A stretch of DNA of 35,480 nt from Actinomycetes bacterium (GTDB lineage Bacteria; Actinomycetota; Acidimicrobiia; Acidimicrobiales; JAJYXR01). Positions 1 through 8,540 of the stretch are shown here, piece after piece. The position numbers and the translations under genes were made by a program. Position 1 is the first letter of the stretch, and every line of letters starts with the position of its first letter. The stretch lies in the NCBI GenBank assembly GCA_021801795.1, contig JAJYXR010000019.1, positions 1-35,480 on the forward strand, in the 5' to 3' direction. The notes beneath the pieces are model-generated. The model made no database searches. It was not told the origin of the DNA and saw only the letters and a program-made list of their open reading frames with translations.

Positions 1-557
1 CGTTCGCAAGCCGCCCGTCCCGCCAGCGCTCCCAGCAGTCGCCTGGATCAACGAACCGAAGGAGGTGGCTACCCCGACACAATGATTCACACAAGAATCT
101 GCCTCGAAAAGGTTGACATGCGCCGTCGTCGCTGTCCGGCTCGAGGGCCTTGGCACGGCACGACCGACGAGCTTCCCGGCTGTGCCCTCGAGTGCGCACG
201 AGGCCAGACAGGACGGGCTCCGACTTGCCTACGTGGCCCTGACCCGCGCACGGTTCGCCTACGTCGAGCTTGGCCTCAAAGAGCCGAGCATCCTCCACAA
301 CGGGAGGCTCGCAAACTGGGACTACGTCGGAAGCGACATTCGGCGACCCGCGCTGGCGAGCCGGAGGGTCTGCTCTGCCAACGCTCGGTAGACCGAGGCA
401 CGCCGTGCCGCCGACTGACGAGGCCCCTAGCAGCGTTGCCGAAAGGCTTCCACCCTTTAGCACACAATGACCGACCGACGAGCGCGGTGACAGCCTCGCA
501 CTGATGTCTCGGGCCGACGCCGTCGTAGCTTGCGCAAGGAACGACTTGTTGTGCGTC
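1..557. other. Flank without a convincing gene, inside the integrated element
   Basis: I see no reading frame here with a convincing start, ribosome site and codon pattern. The one recognisable stretch is in forward frame 113-391, where a 92-residue frame contains LAYVALTRAR at about 226-255. That string resembles motif VI of superfamily 1 (UvrD/PcrA-like) helicases. The frame has no other helicase motif and stops soon after, so it is at most a remnant. The region lies beyond the 3' end of the integrase gene, so it probably belongs to the mobile element whose other end is outside the window. Confidence 0.4.
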
Positions 558-1844
558 TCAGCGGGATCCGTCGAGCAGTTCCCCGATGGCACCGGCCGCA
601 CGCTGGTCGGCCTGACGGATCAAGTGCGCGTAGACATCGAGGGTGGTCGAGGCATGCGCGTGGCCCAGACGACCGCTCACGGTCCTCACGTCGACCCCGC
701 TTGCCAAAAGGAGCGAGGCTGACGCATGCCGGAGGTCATGGAGGCGAAGCCCCTGAAGGCCGAGGCGGTCACGGAGCCGACAGAACGCCAAGGTGACGTA
801 ATTCGGCCGCCACGGCTTGGATCCATCGGGTTCGTGGGAGAAGACGAACGCCTCCTTGGACAGAGACGAGCCGACACTTCGAAGGATGCCGTCGACCTCG
901 CCTCGGTAGGCATCGAGCATCGCGACAGTTCCCCTGTCGATCGAGACCCGCCGGACCTGGTGGGTCTTCGTGTCCTTCTCGGTGACTACGCCGCCTGCCT
1001 CCACGATCGCCCTTCCTATGCGCACCTCGCCCCTCCGCAAGTCCACGTCTTGCCAGCGCAGCGCGCAAAGCTCGCCCCTCCTCGCCCCGGTCGCGAGCGC
1101 GAGGCGCATGAACACGGGCAAGGCACCATTCACCCTGGCAGCCTCCTCGATCAGGCGCGCGAAGTCGGTCCCGGCAGCGGCGAGCTCGACTTGATGGCGA
1201 CGAACCGGCGGCGGCGAGGAGGCCGCTGCTGGGTTGGAGGCAAGGAAGCCCCACCTGACGCCTTGTTCAAGGATGGTGCGAAACAGGGCATGGACTCGTC
1301 TGACCGAGCTTGCCGAAAGCGGGCGACCGCCAACGCCTCCGCCGCGAAGCAGCTCTGCGTACCAGGCGTCGATGTCGACCACCCGAAGGCGCGACAGAGC
1401 CGTAGCCCCCCAGCGCGGCAAGATGAAGCGGTCGATGATGCGTCGGTAGTTGTAGGCGACAGGTGGCGAGAGGACTTGGCACCGCTGCCTGTACCACGCG
1501 TCGCAAAGCTCGCCCACCGATCCGGAGCGAGGCGTTATGGCTCCCTCGTCTACTTGGCGTAAAAGCTTGGTGAGCTCGACCTCGGCCTGTCGACGGTCGC
1601 CGTGCACGGTCCGGCTCACGTACTGGCGCCGACCGCCCTCGGCGTCGAAACCCACGAAGACCCGCACCTCCCATGAAGTCGACCCTCGAGCGCGAATCGA
1701 GCCGCGGCGCCGTCGAGGGCTCGGTCGTCGGCCACGCGAGTTGCTGGATGGCCCCGAGGCCTGCGAAAGGCTCACAGCCAAAGTGTAGCTCTGATGGGCA
1801 ACTTGATGGGCAAAGGAGGTCTTTGCGCAATCAACCACCAACAC
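558..1844 (-). CDS. Tyrosine recombinase (phage-type integrase)
   Basis: This is a site-specific recombinase that cuts and rejoins DNA through a 3'-phosphotyrosine intermediate; it probably integrates and excises the element it belongs to. The catalytic set is complete, numbering from the longest frame: Arg255 in TGARRGEL, Lys293, HDLRH at 369-373, His395 in GRLGHA and the nucleophile Tyr405 in LDVYAHL. Residues about 50-100 look like an arm-binding domain, about 107-200 like a SAM-like core-binding domain, and about 215-428 form the catalytic domain. The 428-residue frame starts at a GTG. A TATTGT hexamer (1843-1848) overlaps that start and two copies of a 10-bp repeat follow, so translation may really begin downstream, for example at the GTG near 1775. 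The gene abuts the 3' end of a tRNA-Arg, the usual place for this enzyme class. It looks intact. Confidence 0.93.
   Translation of the reverse strand: MLVVDCAKTSFAHQVAHQSYTLAVSLSQASGPSSNSRGRRPSPRRRRGSIRARGSTSWEVRVFVGFDAEGGRRQYVSRTVHGDRRQAEVELTKLLRQVDEGAITPRSGSVGELCDAWYRQRCQVLSPPVAYNYRRIIDRFILPRWGATALSRLRVVDIDAWYAELLRGGGVGGRPLSASSVRRVHALFRTILEQGVRWGFLASNPAAASSPPPVRRHQVELAAAGTDFARLIEEAARVNGALPVFMRLALATGARRGELCALRWQDVDLRRGEVRIGRAIVEAGGVVTEKDTKTHQVRRVSIDRGTVAMLDAYRGEVDGILRSVGSSLSKEAFVFSHEPDGSKPWRPNYVTLAFCRLRDRLGLQGLRLHDLRHASASLLLASGVDVRTVSGRLGHAHASTTLDVYAHLIRQADQRAAGAIGELLDGSR
1792..1813. repeat. Two direct copies of a 10-bp motif at the integrase 5' end
   Basis: The decamer tgatgggcaa occurs at 1792-1801 and again at 1804-1813, 12 bp apart, between the tRNA and the body of the integrase gene. 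Short direct repeats at this spacing beside an attachment site are typical of arm-type binding sites for tyrosine recombinases, but that role is inferred. They lie inside the longest integrase frame, which would favour a later start codon. Confidence 0.4.
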
Positions 1845-1871
1845 AATAGCCCCTGACCTGGGAGTTCTCGG

Positions 1872-1944
1872 CGCCCCCGGCAGGATTCGAACCTGCGACG
1901 CACGGTTTAGGAAACCGACGCTCTATCCTCTGAGCTACGGGGGC
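1872..1944 (-). tRNA. tRNA-Arg (anticodon CCU)
   Basis: Read on the minus strand, the 73 bases fold as a standard tRNA. The acceptor is GCCCCCG paired with CGGGGGC, the D-arm is GCTC/GAGC, the anticodon loop is TTCCTAA with anticodon CCT, and the T-arm is GCAGG TTCGAAT CCTGC, with discriminator G. The outermost anticodon-stem pair is a T-T mismatch. No CCA is encoded; the bases after the discriminator read CCG. The 3' end faces the integrase gene about 28 bp away, so this tRNA is the likely attachment site, with the crossover in its 3' half. No second copy of the tRNA 3' end is visible in the left 1.8 kb, so the partner att site must lie outside the window. Confidence 0.95.
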
Positions 1945-2187
1945 GAGGCTGGCCAGTCGTAGACCACCGGCGACCCACATCGCCTGGAACCTGGTGGCCG
2001 CAGACCAGCAACTCGCTTCCGCTCATGGTATGCGCTGGCGAACCTGGGTGTGGCCCTCCCGGCGTGACCATACAGCATCCCGGCCTGAGAGCAGGGAAGG
2101 CTCTGCCAGCAGCCTCGACGTAGCGGAGCTGCTCCTGGCGCGATCTCCCCCGCACGACTGATACACCCCCGCGCGAGTATCGGCACC

Positions 2188-3228
2188 ATGAACAGACGTG
2201 GTGGGACCGCAGCAGCGGTGATGCTTCTCATAGTCTGCAGCGGCATCGGAGGGATGCTGAGCTCTTGCCAGAGGGGACAGCCACCGGTGACCAGGTCTCC
2301 TGGCCACGGCCCCCCCGCCACCGGACGAGACACCTCGTTGGTGCTCATGGGTGCTCCGCAGGTGGCCCCGACGGCGGTGTCGCTCATAGATCGCGCTGCA
2401 CAGAGCGTCGATCTCGAGATGTACGAGCTCGGAAGGCCGTCGATCATCACAGCGCTGGCCGCGGCAGCCCGAAGGGGAGTTCTGGTAAAGGTCATCCTCG
2501 ATCCCACAGAGCGAGAGAGCGTCATCGCCGCGCGTTCCCTTCGCTCCTCAGGTGTGCGCGTGAGGACCCTGCGCGTGCCGGGAGGCATAGACCACGTCAA
2601 GCTTCTCATCATCGACCGCAGCAACGTGCTCACGGGCGGGGTGAACTTCGGCACCGGGTCCTCCTACACGACCGACGTCGACATGGAGTTTCCTGCTGCT
2701 GACGCGTCGGCTGCCACCGAGGTATTCGACCAGGACTGGAGAGCCTCTTCCGTGGCTTCCGAACCTCATACATCCTGGCACCCTGCATCGCCTGCGTCAG
2801 GGGCCTTCTACCCGTTCGTCACGGGACCTGCGATCGAATCCAGCCTCCTGGCGATGCTGGGCGCCGTCAAGGCAGGCACGAAGTGCACTGTTCTGGCGAA
2901 CTACCTATCGGACACGAAGCTGCTCGGTGCCCTGGAGAACGCGTCCAGGCACGGTGTGCTCGTCGATGTTCTCCTGAACCCGGATAGCTACGGGTCTGCG
3001 GCCGCCGCGAATGCTCTGGGGAGTGCCGGAGCGCATGTGCGCATGTCGCCGAACCACCCGTACCTGCACGCCAAGGTCCTGGCATGCGGAGAGCTGGCCA
3101 TGGCCGGATCCGCGAACTTCTCCTACGATGGCATGAACGTGAACCATGAGCTCGACGTCGTGCTCAGCGGCTCGGATGCAGCCAGCGTGTCTGCACTGGC
3201 GAGCCGGCTTTTCGAGGAGGATGCATGA
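2188..3228 (+). CDS. Phospholipase D-like (HKD) lipoprotein
   Basis: A 346-residue member of the PLD superfamily (phospholipases, cardiolipin synthases, some nucleases). Residues 1-27 form a lipoprotein signal: basic start, hydrophobic core, then the lipobox LSSC with Cys27 as the likely lipidated residue. The enzyme should therefore sit on the outer face of the membrane. The first HKD motif is complete: His136, Lys138, Asp143 and the GGVNFG tail. The second has His294 and Lys296 and the GSANFS tail, but Gly301 stands where Asp is usual. The phosphodiesterase reaction uses the two His residues, so activity is plausible; the substrate is unknown. The stop overlaps the start region of the next gene, suggesting co-transcription. 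Nothing ties it directly to the injection system except proximity. Confidence 0.88.
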   Translation: MNRRGGTAAAVMLLIVCSGIGGMLSSCQRGQPPVTRSPGHGPPATGRDTSLVLMGAPQVAPTAVSLIDRAAQSVDLEMYELGRPSIITALAAAARRGVLVKVILDPTERESVIAARSLRSSGVRVRTLRVPGGIDHVKLLIIDRSNVLTGGVNFGTGSSYTTDVDMEFPAADASAATEVFDQDWRASSVASEPHTSWHPASPASGAFYPFVTGPAIESSLLAMLGAVKAGTKCTVLANYLSDTKLLGALENASRHGVLVDVLLNPDSYGSAAAANALGSAGAHVRMSPNHPYLHAKVLACGELAMAGSANFSYDGMNVNHELDVVLSGSDAASVSALASRLFEEDA

Positions 3229-3943
3229 GCACTTGCAGAGTCCGCCGATGACCAGACGCGCCCCGCGAGTCCCTGGCTCCAGCGATGGGGAGAACGTTCG
3301 GCATCGTAAGGCGCCAGCGAAGCCGAGAAAGGCATCGAGGACACTGGCAGGGATGATTCTCGCCCCAGGAGCCAGTGCCAGCAGGGATCAGTCGGCTCTG
3401 GTGGCCATCGATGAGGCGCTGAGCCGCGCTGGCCTACCAGGCGTGAAAGCCATCGCCGTCGAGCGAGTCGATTTCCCCTACCGACTTGCGGGGCGTAGGG
3501 CACCAGATCGCCCCGCCGTCCTGGTGGCCACCCTCAGAGATGCTGCGGTGGAGCTTGCCGGGCGCCTGGGGGTGGACCAGGCCTCAGTCGGCCTCGGCGG
3601 TCGGTCCATGGGTGGGCGTATGGCATCCATGGCAGTCGCTGAAGGACTGCCTGCAGCAGGGCTGGTCCTCGTCAGCTACCCGCTGCATCCACCGGGAAAG
3701 CCCGAGAAGCTCCGCGACGAGCACTTCCCTTCTCTCACCGTTCCGTGCCTTTTCGTATCGGGGACTCGCGATGCCTTCGCCACGCCAGAGGAGCTGAGAT
3801 CAGCCACCAGCGCGATACCCGGCCCGGTAGCCCACGTGTTCATCGACGGAGGGGACCACTCTCTGAGGTCGAAGGACGCAGACGTAGCGGCCGCTGTCAG
3901 CCAGTGGGTGCGCGCCACATTCGCGAAACCTGACGGTGTGTAG
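3221..3943 (+). CDS. Small alpha/beta hydrolase (TEX30/KANL3-like, dienelactone-hydrolase fold)
   Basis: A 240-residue single-domain alpha/beta hydrolase. Numbering from the ATG at 3221, the nucleophile elbow is GGRSMGG with Ser129, the acid is Asp184 in SGTRDAF and the histidine is His213 in GGDHSL, in the expected order and spacing. The oxyanion strand is ILAPGASA near the N-terminus. The layout fits the bacterial relatives of TEX30/KANL3, whose substrates are largely unknown. No signal peptide is seen, so it is probably cytoplasmic. The chosen ATG overlaps the end of the preceding gene by 8 bp, with a GAGGAGG stretch directly upstream; an ATG at 3248 is the alternative. The stop TAG at 3941 is shared with a TAGGAT hexamer that may be the promoter of the next gene. 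Confidence 0.82.
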   Translation: MHEHLQSPPMTRRAPRVPGSSDGENVRHRKAPAKPRKASRTLAGMILAPGASASRDQSALVAIDEALSRAGLPGVKAIAVERVDFPYRLAGRRAPDRPAVLVATLRDAAVELAGRLGVDQASVGLGGRSMGGRMASMAVAEGLPAAGLVLVSYPLHPPGKPEKLRDEHFPSLTVPCLFVSGTRDAFATPEELRSATSAIPGPVAHVFIDGGDHSLRSKDADVAAAVSQWVRATFAKPDGV

Positions 3944-3946
3944 GAT
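3941..3946 (+). promoter_or_regulatory. Candidate -10 element for a leaderless transcript
   Basis: TAGGAT lies 8 bases before the ATG at 3955, which would put the transcription start at or within a base or two of the start codon. No Shine-Dalgarno sequence is seen between it and the ATG. No good -35 hexamer is visible at 16-18 bp. The same hexamer at the same distance occurs before the PAAR-like gene. Confidence 0.4.
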
Positions 3947-3954
3947 TCTGTCTC

Positions 3955-6900
3955 ATGCCACCCACCCCCTCGAGCAGCCCCAGTGGGCGACGGATGCTCT
4001 CTCGCAGCTCGGTGGGCTTCGCGCTGGTGATGGGAGCTTCCCTGGTCACCCTCGGCAGCCTGCCAGCAGGACCGGCACTTGCGTCCTCGCGTTCCAGCGT
4101 TCCAGCGCTCCGCGCATCCGCACACGCCCCGTCGAGCAGATCGAAGCCTGCGCTCAGAGCCCCACGGCCACATCTCGACGAGAACGGACCCGATGGCATG
4201 AACGTAGAGGCAGCCTGGTCTGCCTACGGGACTGGAAGCCCCGGGGTGACCATCGCCTACATAGAGGGGGGAATTAACTGGCACCTTCCCGACGCCGCCA
4301 GCCTCGCCTCCGTCGCCTACGTGAACTGGCACGAGACGCCGGTCCCCTGCGAAGGCACCACGCTGGCCGACGCGACCATGGTGCTGAACGGTGTCACGGA
4401 AGCCTGCCACACGGTCTACTCGGACAACATAGCCAACTACGAGATCGACGGCGCCACCCGGGTGAACGCCGCGGACTGGGCACAGGACCCGCGGGTGACC
4501 ATCACCAACGGTGACGGGGTCATAAACCCAGAAGACCTCATCGCCTCCTTCTGCGGCCCCGCCTACGACCCCCCGGTCGACCCCTTGACCGGGTTGCGCT
4601 GCGACATATCGGGCTGGGACTTCTACCACGGCCAGAACGACCCCGCGACGTCCGACACCGCATACCAGCACGCGAACGACCAGATGGACGTCCTGCACAC
4701 CGAATGTCCTAGTTGCTCGATAATGCCGGTGCGAGCGGGAAACGAGGCACTCGATCCCACCGACGACCTTGCCCAGGCATGGCTCTTCGCCTGCGAGGAG
4801 GGTGCGAAGGTGATCGTGTCCGTCACAGCCGACCTCGGCTATTCGTCGTTCATGCGCCAGGTCATCTCCTACTGCCAGTCGAAGGGCGTGGTGATGGTGG
4901 AGGCGACCAACGACTTCGACTCGACCGACCACCAGGGAGGCATGTACTGGGCACACGTCATCCCCGGCAACGGGGCCGTGGAGAACCAGGCTGGGACTGG
5001 TTGGACCCGCTCGGACCTCACCTCGTGGGGCACGAAGGCCACCTTCACCGTGGCCACCCAGGGCGGCTCCACCTCAGAATCGACGCCCACCACCGGCGGC
5101 ATCATGGCCCTGCTCGCCTCCTACGGCCAGGAGGCATTCGCCGAAGGGAAGATCCCGGCTCCCCTTACCGGAGAGCAGCTCTTCCAGATCCTGCGTGCGA
5201 CGGCCACCCCGTTCACCGACCAGACCCCGGGGCTCAGTTGGCAGCCAGGTCCTACCAGCTCCGGCGGCTGGAACATGCAGTACGGCTACGGCATGCCGGA
5301 CGTCTACGCGGCCGCACAGATGATCTTTGCCGGGGAGATCCCGCCGGCGACCTCCATATCCTCACCCTCCTGGTACAGCATCTACGACCCTACGACCACG
5401 TCGTCAGTGCCAGTCACAGGGTCCATCGTCGCTGCTGCACCAGGAGATTCCTTCACATGGACCCTCCAGGCTGCGACCGGGGCCCAGCCCACCAACAGCC
5501 AGTGGTTCACGATCGGCACCGGATCCGCAGAAGGCTCCTATAACGGGAACCTGGGCACCCTGGACCTGGCATCCATACCCCAGTCCTTCTGGGATGCCAC
5601 CTTCAGCCTCTCGGGACCACCCAACCAGCCCACGATCCCCACATCGGAGGAGTACTCGGTGACCTTCAGGCTCGAGGTCACCGATACGACCAACCACACC
5701 ACCGCAGAGGACCGTCGTGCCATTAACGTCCATCACGATCCCACACTGCTACCGGGATTCCCGCTCCATACCCAGTCGAGCCTCGAGAGCTCGCCGGCAC
5801 TGGTCGACCTACAGGGCACTGGGAAGCTGGACATCGTCTTCGCAGACGCGGACGGCACCATAAGAGCCGTCGACCCCACCACCGGTGCAGAGCTGCCTGG
5901 ATGGCCAGTACACACTGACCCTGTCAGCACCCCGCTCATCATCCCCCCTGGGGTCTCCCCGGGGTACCAGTCGGTCCTTGCTCCAGTCGCGGTCGGCGAT
6001 CTCGAGCACGACGGCCAGATGGACGTGGTGGTAACCAGCCTCGCCGGATCGGTGTACGTGTTCGACGCCGAAGGAAAACTCCTGCCGGGATGGCCGAAGG
6101 TGATGAGCCGTGGCGTCACCGCTCCAGCCATCCCCCGCCCCGAGCTCCCCCACGTGCGCGCACCCGCTCTCGGTGCCACCGCGCCGCCGGTGCTCGCGGA
6201 TCTGCTCGGGAACCACCACTTGGAGGTCATACAGGCCGGATGGGACGGCTACATCCACGTATGGAACGCTAACGGCACCGACCTGCCAGGCTGGCCGGTC
6301 CAGGTCAACCTCCCGGCTGACCTCACCATTCCCTCCGGATACGAGCTCGAAGCCGACCATACACTGGATACTCCTCCCGCGGTCGCCTACCTGAATGGCC
6401 CTGGAAGGCCCGACCTCGTCATCCGCAGCCAGCAGACGGAGATACTCGGATCGGGGATCCAGCCCCTGCCCAGCGGCTTCGTCTTCGCCTACCATGCGAA
6501 CGGCACGCCCGTCGCCGGCTGGCCAGTCACCATGCCGGGACTCTTCGAGTACTACGGGTCGGCCATGGAGTTCGTCACCGAGGGTGACGACGCCCCGGTG
6601 GCCGCCGACACGAACGGGTCGGGAACCGACCAGGTGGCCGTGAACCCGATATGGACTCCCCCATCGCTCATCGACGGTTCGGGCCAGGTGATCGGAACCT
6701 ACGGGAACACCTCTGAGGCCATCTCCAGCCTGCTCAGCGTGTTCAGTAACCCCCAGATCGCCTACACGCCGAGCAAGCTCCCTCCCGACGTGCCCATACC
6801 CTTCACCTCCTATGGTTCCTTCGGCCATCTCGGACCGCCGGGGAGCCCACTTGCCTATGCCGAATCCGAGATCGGCACCTCCACCTTCGCTGCCGCCGAG

Positions 6901-8439
6901 CTCCAGCCGAACGCGGGCCTGGGGATCGACCAGTTCATGGATGCCTACCCAGCAGACCAGGCCACCGCCACCGAGAAGGGATCCGAGCTTCCTGGTTTCC
7001 CCGCCCTCAGGCAGGGCCTCGACTTCTTCGGCCAGCCCCTCTTCGCCGACGTAAGTGGAGGGGGCGACGTCTCGATCGTCTCCGGTGGAGACTCAGGGGC
7101 AGTGGCTGCCTATACCTCCACAGGTGCCCAGGCTCCCGGCTTCCCGAAGTTCACCGGCGGCTGGGTGGCCTTCTCGCCCAGCACCGGGGACCTTCTCTCC
7201 GACGGGCACGAAGACCTAGTGGCCGGCACCCGTGAGGGCTACATGTTCGCATGGTCCACTAACGGCTCCCCTGCCGCGAACGACCAGTGGTGGCACGTGG
7301 GACACGACCAGTGGAACACCGATAATGCCGGCATGCACACCCGACCGCCCGGCGCCATGCTCGACGCCCGGTGGGCGCCAGGCCAGACGGAGCTCACCTT
7401 CACCGCCCCCGGGGGACGCTGGTACGAAGGCGAGGTAGCCCGATACGAGGTCACCTATGCCCCCAGCGGGGACACCGTTCCGGTAAGCCCTTCAGGGCCC
7501 GCCGGATCCACCCAGACGATCCCGGTGCCGGTGGGAACCACGGGAATCAGGGTCGAAGCAGTGAACGAATACGACCTGCTCAGCACGCCTCTGGTTCTCG
7601 GTGCCACCCCGCCCCCACCAGCAGCCGGCTACTGGACGGTCTCGTCGTCAGGACATGTCACCGCCTACGGCGACGCCCACTTCTACGGCGACCCCACTGC
7701 CGGGAATGACCTGCGGAACGGCGGCCCGGGAGGCAAGGTAGTCGCGGCTGCTGCGGCGCCGGATCGCGGCGGGTACTGGCTGGCCAGCTCCACGGGATAC
7801 GTCTACGCGTTCGGTGCCGCCCGCTTCTACGGCTCCCTAGCTGGGCACCACCTGCCATCCCCCATAGTCGCCATGGCTAGGGCGCCAGGAGGCGACGGCT
7901 ACTGGCTCGCAGCCGCCGACGGAGCGGTGTATGCATTCGGAAATGCCACCAACGAAGGCTCCCTCACGGCCGAGGGCGTGACGCCGGCATCCCCCATCGT
8001 CGGGATGGCAGCCATGCCCGGTGGAGGAGGCTACTGGCTCGCAGCCGCCGACGGGGCCGTATATGCCTTCGGGGACGCCACCAACGAAGGCTCCCTCACG
8101 GCCGAGGGCGTGACGCCGGCATCCCCCATCGTCGCCATGACCCCCACCTCTGATGGCAACGGCTACTGGCTCGCAGCCGCCGACGGGGCCGTATATGCCT
8201 TCGGGGACGCCACCAACGAAGGCTCCCTCGCTGCCGAGGGCGTGACGCCGCCTTCAGCGATAGTCGCCATGACCCCCACCTCTGATGGCAACGGCTACTG
8301 GCTCGCAGCCGCCGACGGGGCCGTATATGCCTTCGGGGACGCCACCGCTATAGGGCCGAGCGCCGACTCGACTGCGCCAGCGCTGTCGAATCCCCCAGGA
8401 CCCCTGGTTGGCATCGCATCCCTGCCGGCTGGGGACTGA
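3955..8439 (+). CDS. Large secreted protein: divergent subtilisin-like domain, FG-GAP-like repeats, YWLA repeats
   Basis: A 1494-residue exported protein. Residues 1-43 are a Sec signal ending in PAGPALA. Residues about 80-455 follow the subtilase (S8) order: IAYIEGGIN at 101-108, DISGWDF then YQHAN with His239, the oxyanion-type ATND with Asn319, and STSESTP with Ser374. Glu104 stands where the catalytic Asp is usual, and the His block lacks the normal HGTHVAG form, so proteolytic activity is uncertain. Residues about 595-1120 hold FG-GAP/VCBS-like repeats with recurring LPGWPV and DGxxDV motifs, usually a beta-propeller. A fibronectin-III-like stretch follows, then six C-terminal repeats of the GYWLAAADGAVYAFGDA type, the last four nearly identical 44-residue copies. 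A surface or extracellular role is likely. The stop codon lies in the first unit of a 17-bp tandem array. Confidence 0.85.
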   Translation: MPPTPSSSPSGRRMLSRSSVGFALVMGASLVTLGSLPAGPALASSRSSVPALRASAHAPSSRSKPALRAPRPHLDENGPDGMNVEAAWSAYGTGSPGVTIAYIEGGINWHLPDAASLASVAYVNWHETPVPCEGTTLADATMVLNGVTEACHTVYSDNIANYEIDGATRVNAADWAQDPRVTITNGDGVINPEDLIASFCGPAYDPPVDPLTGLRCDISGWDFYHGQNDPATSDTAYQHANDQMDVLHTECPSCSIMPVRAGNEALDPTDDLAQAWLFACEEGAKVIVSVTADLGYSSFMRQVISYCQSKGVVMVEATNDFDSTDHQGGMYWAHVIPGNGAVENQAGTGWTRSDLTSWGTKATFTVATQGGSTSESTPTTGGIMALLASYGQEAFAEGKIPAPLTGEQLFQILRATATPFTDQTPGLSWQPGPTSSGGWNMQYGYGMPDVYAAAQMIFAGEIPPATSISSPSWYSIYDPTTTSSVPVTGSIVAAAPGDSFTWTLQAATGAQPTNSQWFTIGTGSAEGSYNGNLGTLDLASIPQSFWDATFSLSGPPNQPTIPTSEEYSVTFRLEVTDTTNHTTAEDRRAINVHHDPTLLPGFPLHTQSSLESSPALVDLQGTGKLDIVFADADGTIRAVDPTTGAELPGWPVHTDPVSTPLIIPPGVSPGYQSVLAPVAVGDLEHDGQMDVVVTSLAGSVYVFDAEGKLLPGWPKVMSRGVTAPAIPRPELPHVRAPALGATAPPVLADLLGNHHLEVIQAGWDGYIHVWNANGTDLPGWPVQVNLPADLTIPSGYELEADHTLDTPPAVAYLNGPGRPDLVIRSQQTEILGSGIQPLPSGFVFAYHANGTPVAGWPVTMPGLFEYYGSAMEFVTEGDDAPVAADTNGSGTDQVAVNPIWTPPSLIDGSGQVIGTYGNTSEAISSLLSVFSNPQIAYTPSKLPPDVPIPFTSYGSFGHLGPPGSPLAYAESEIGTSTFAAAELQPNAGLGIDQFMDAYPADQATATEKGSELPGFPALRQGLDFFGQPLFADVSGGGDVSIVSGGDSGAVAAYTSTGAQAPGFPKFTGGWVAFSPSTGDLLSDGHEDLVAGTREGYMFAWSTNGSPAANDQWWHVGHDQWNTDNAGMHTRPPGAMLDARWAPGQTELTFTAPGGRWYEGEVARYEVTYAPSGDTVPVSPSGPAGSTQTIPVPVGTTGIRVEAVNEYDLLSTPLVLGATPPPPAAGYWTVSSSGHVTAYGDAHFYGDPTAGNDLRNGGPGGKVVAAAAAPDRGGYWLASSTGYVYAFGAARFYGSLAGHHLPSPIVAMARAPGGDGYWLAAADGAVYAFGNATNEGSLTAEGVTPASPIVGMAAMPGGGGYWLAAADGAVYAFGDATNEGSLTAEGVTPASPIVAMTPTSDGNGYWLAAADGAVYAFGDATNEGSLAAEGVTPPSAIVAMTPTSDGNGYWLAAADGAVYAFGDATAIGPSADSTAPALSNPPGPLVGIASLPAGD
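7897..8424 (+). repeat. 132-bp in-frame tandem repeats in the C-terminus of the secreted protein
   Basis: The sequence starting ggctactggctcgcagccgc recurs at about 7897, 8029, 8161 and 8293, exactly 132 bp apart, giving 44-residue units. Two more diverged units start near 7626 and 7767. The near identity of the last four copies points to recent duplication or gene conversion. The last copy is truncated before the stop codon. Confidence 0.9.
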
Positions 8440-8518
8440 GGCCGGCTGGGGACTGAGGCCGGCTGGGGACTGAGGCCGGCTGGGGACTGAGGCCGGCTGG
8501 GGACTGAGGCCGGCTGGG
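8424..8518. repeat. 17-bp perfect tandem array over the stop codon of the secreted protein
   Basis: The unit gccggctggggactgag is present five times without change (8424-8440, 8441-8457, 8458-8474, 8475-8491, 8492-8508), with a sixth partial copy to 8518. The TGA of the 3955-8439 gene is in the first unit, and every later unit repeats a TGA. Each GCCGGC is a palindrome and can pair with the next one, so the array could form hairpins on either strand between two converging genes. There are no unique spacers, so it is not a CRISPR array. Confidence 0.95.
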
Positions 8519-8540
8519 ACCGCCAGCGATACGGCACTGG

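Noticed and set aside
82..504. Forward frame of 140 codons at the left edge
   Set aside because: Arg/Pro-rich, no ribosome site, no recognisable motif; typical of a random open frame in GC-rich DNA.
726..1562. Long forward frame (278 codons) opposite the integrase
   Set aside because: It is the antisense shadow of a gene with a complete integrase catalytic set; its sequence is rich in Arg/Pro and matches no family.
3676..4956. Minus-strand frame of 426 codons over the start of the secreted protein
   Set aside because: Val/Gly/His-rich shadow; the forward strand has a signal peptide and a subtilase-like domain at the same place.
8424..8518. Array considered as a CRISPR
   Set aside because: Units are contiguous and only 17 bp with no spacers; no cas genes are in the window. 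The same holds for the 23-, 24-, 25- and 45-bp arrays.
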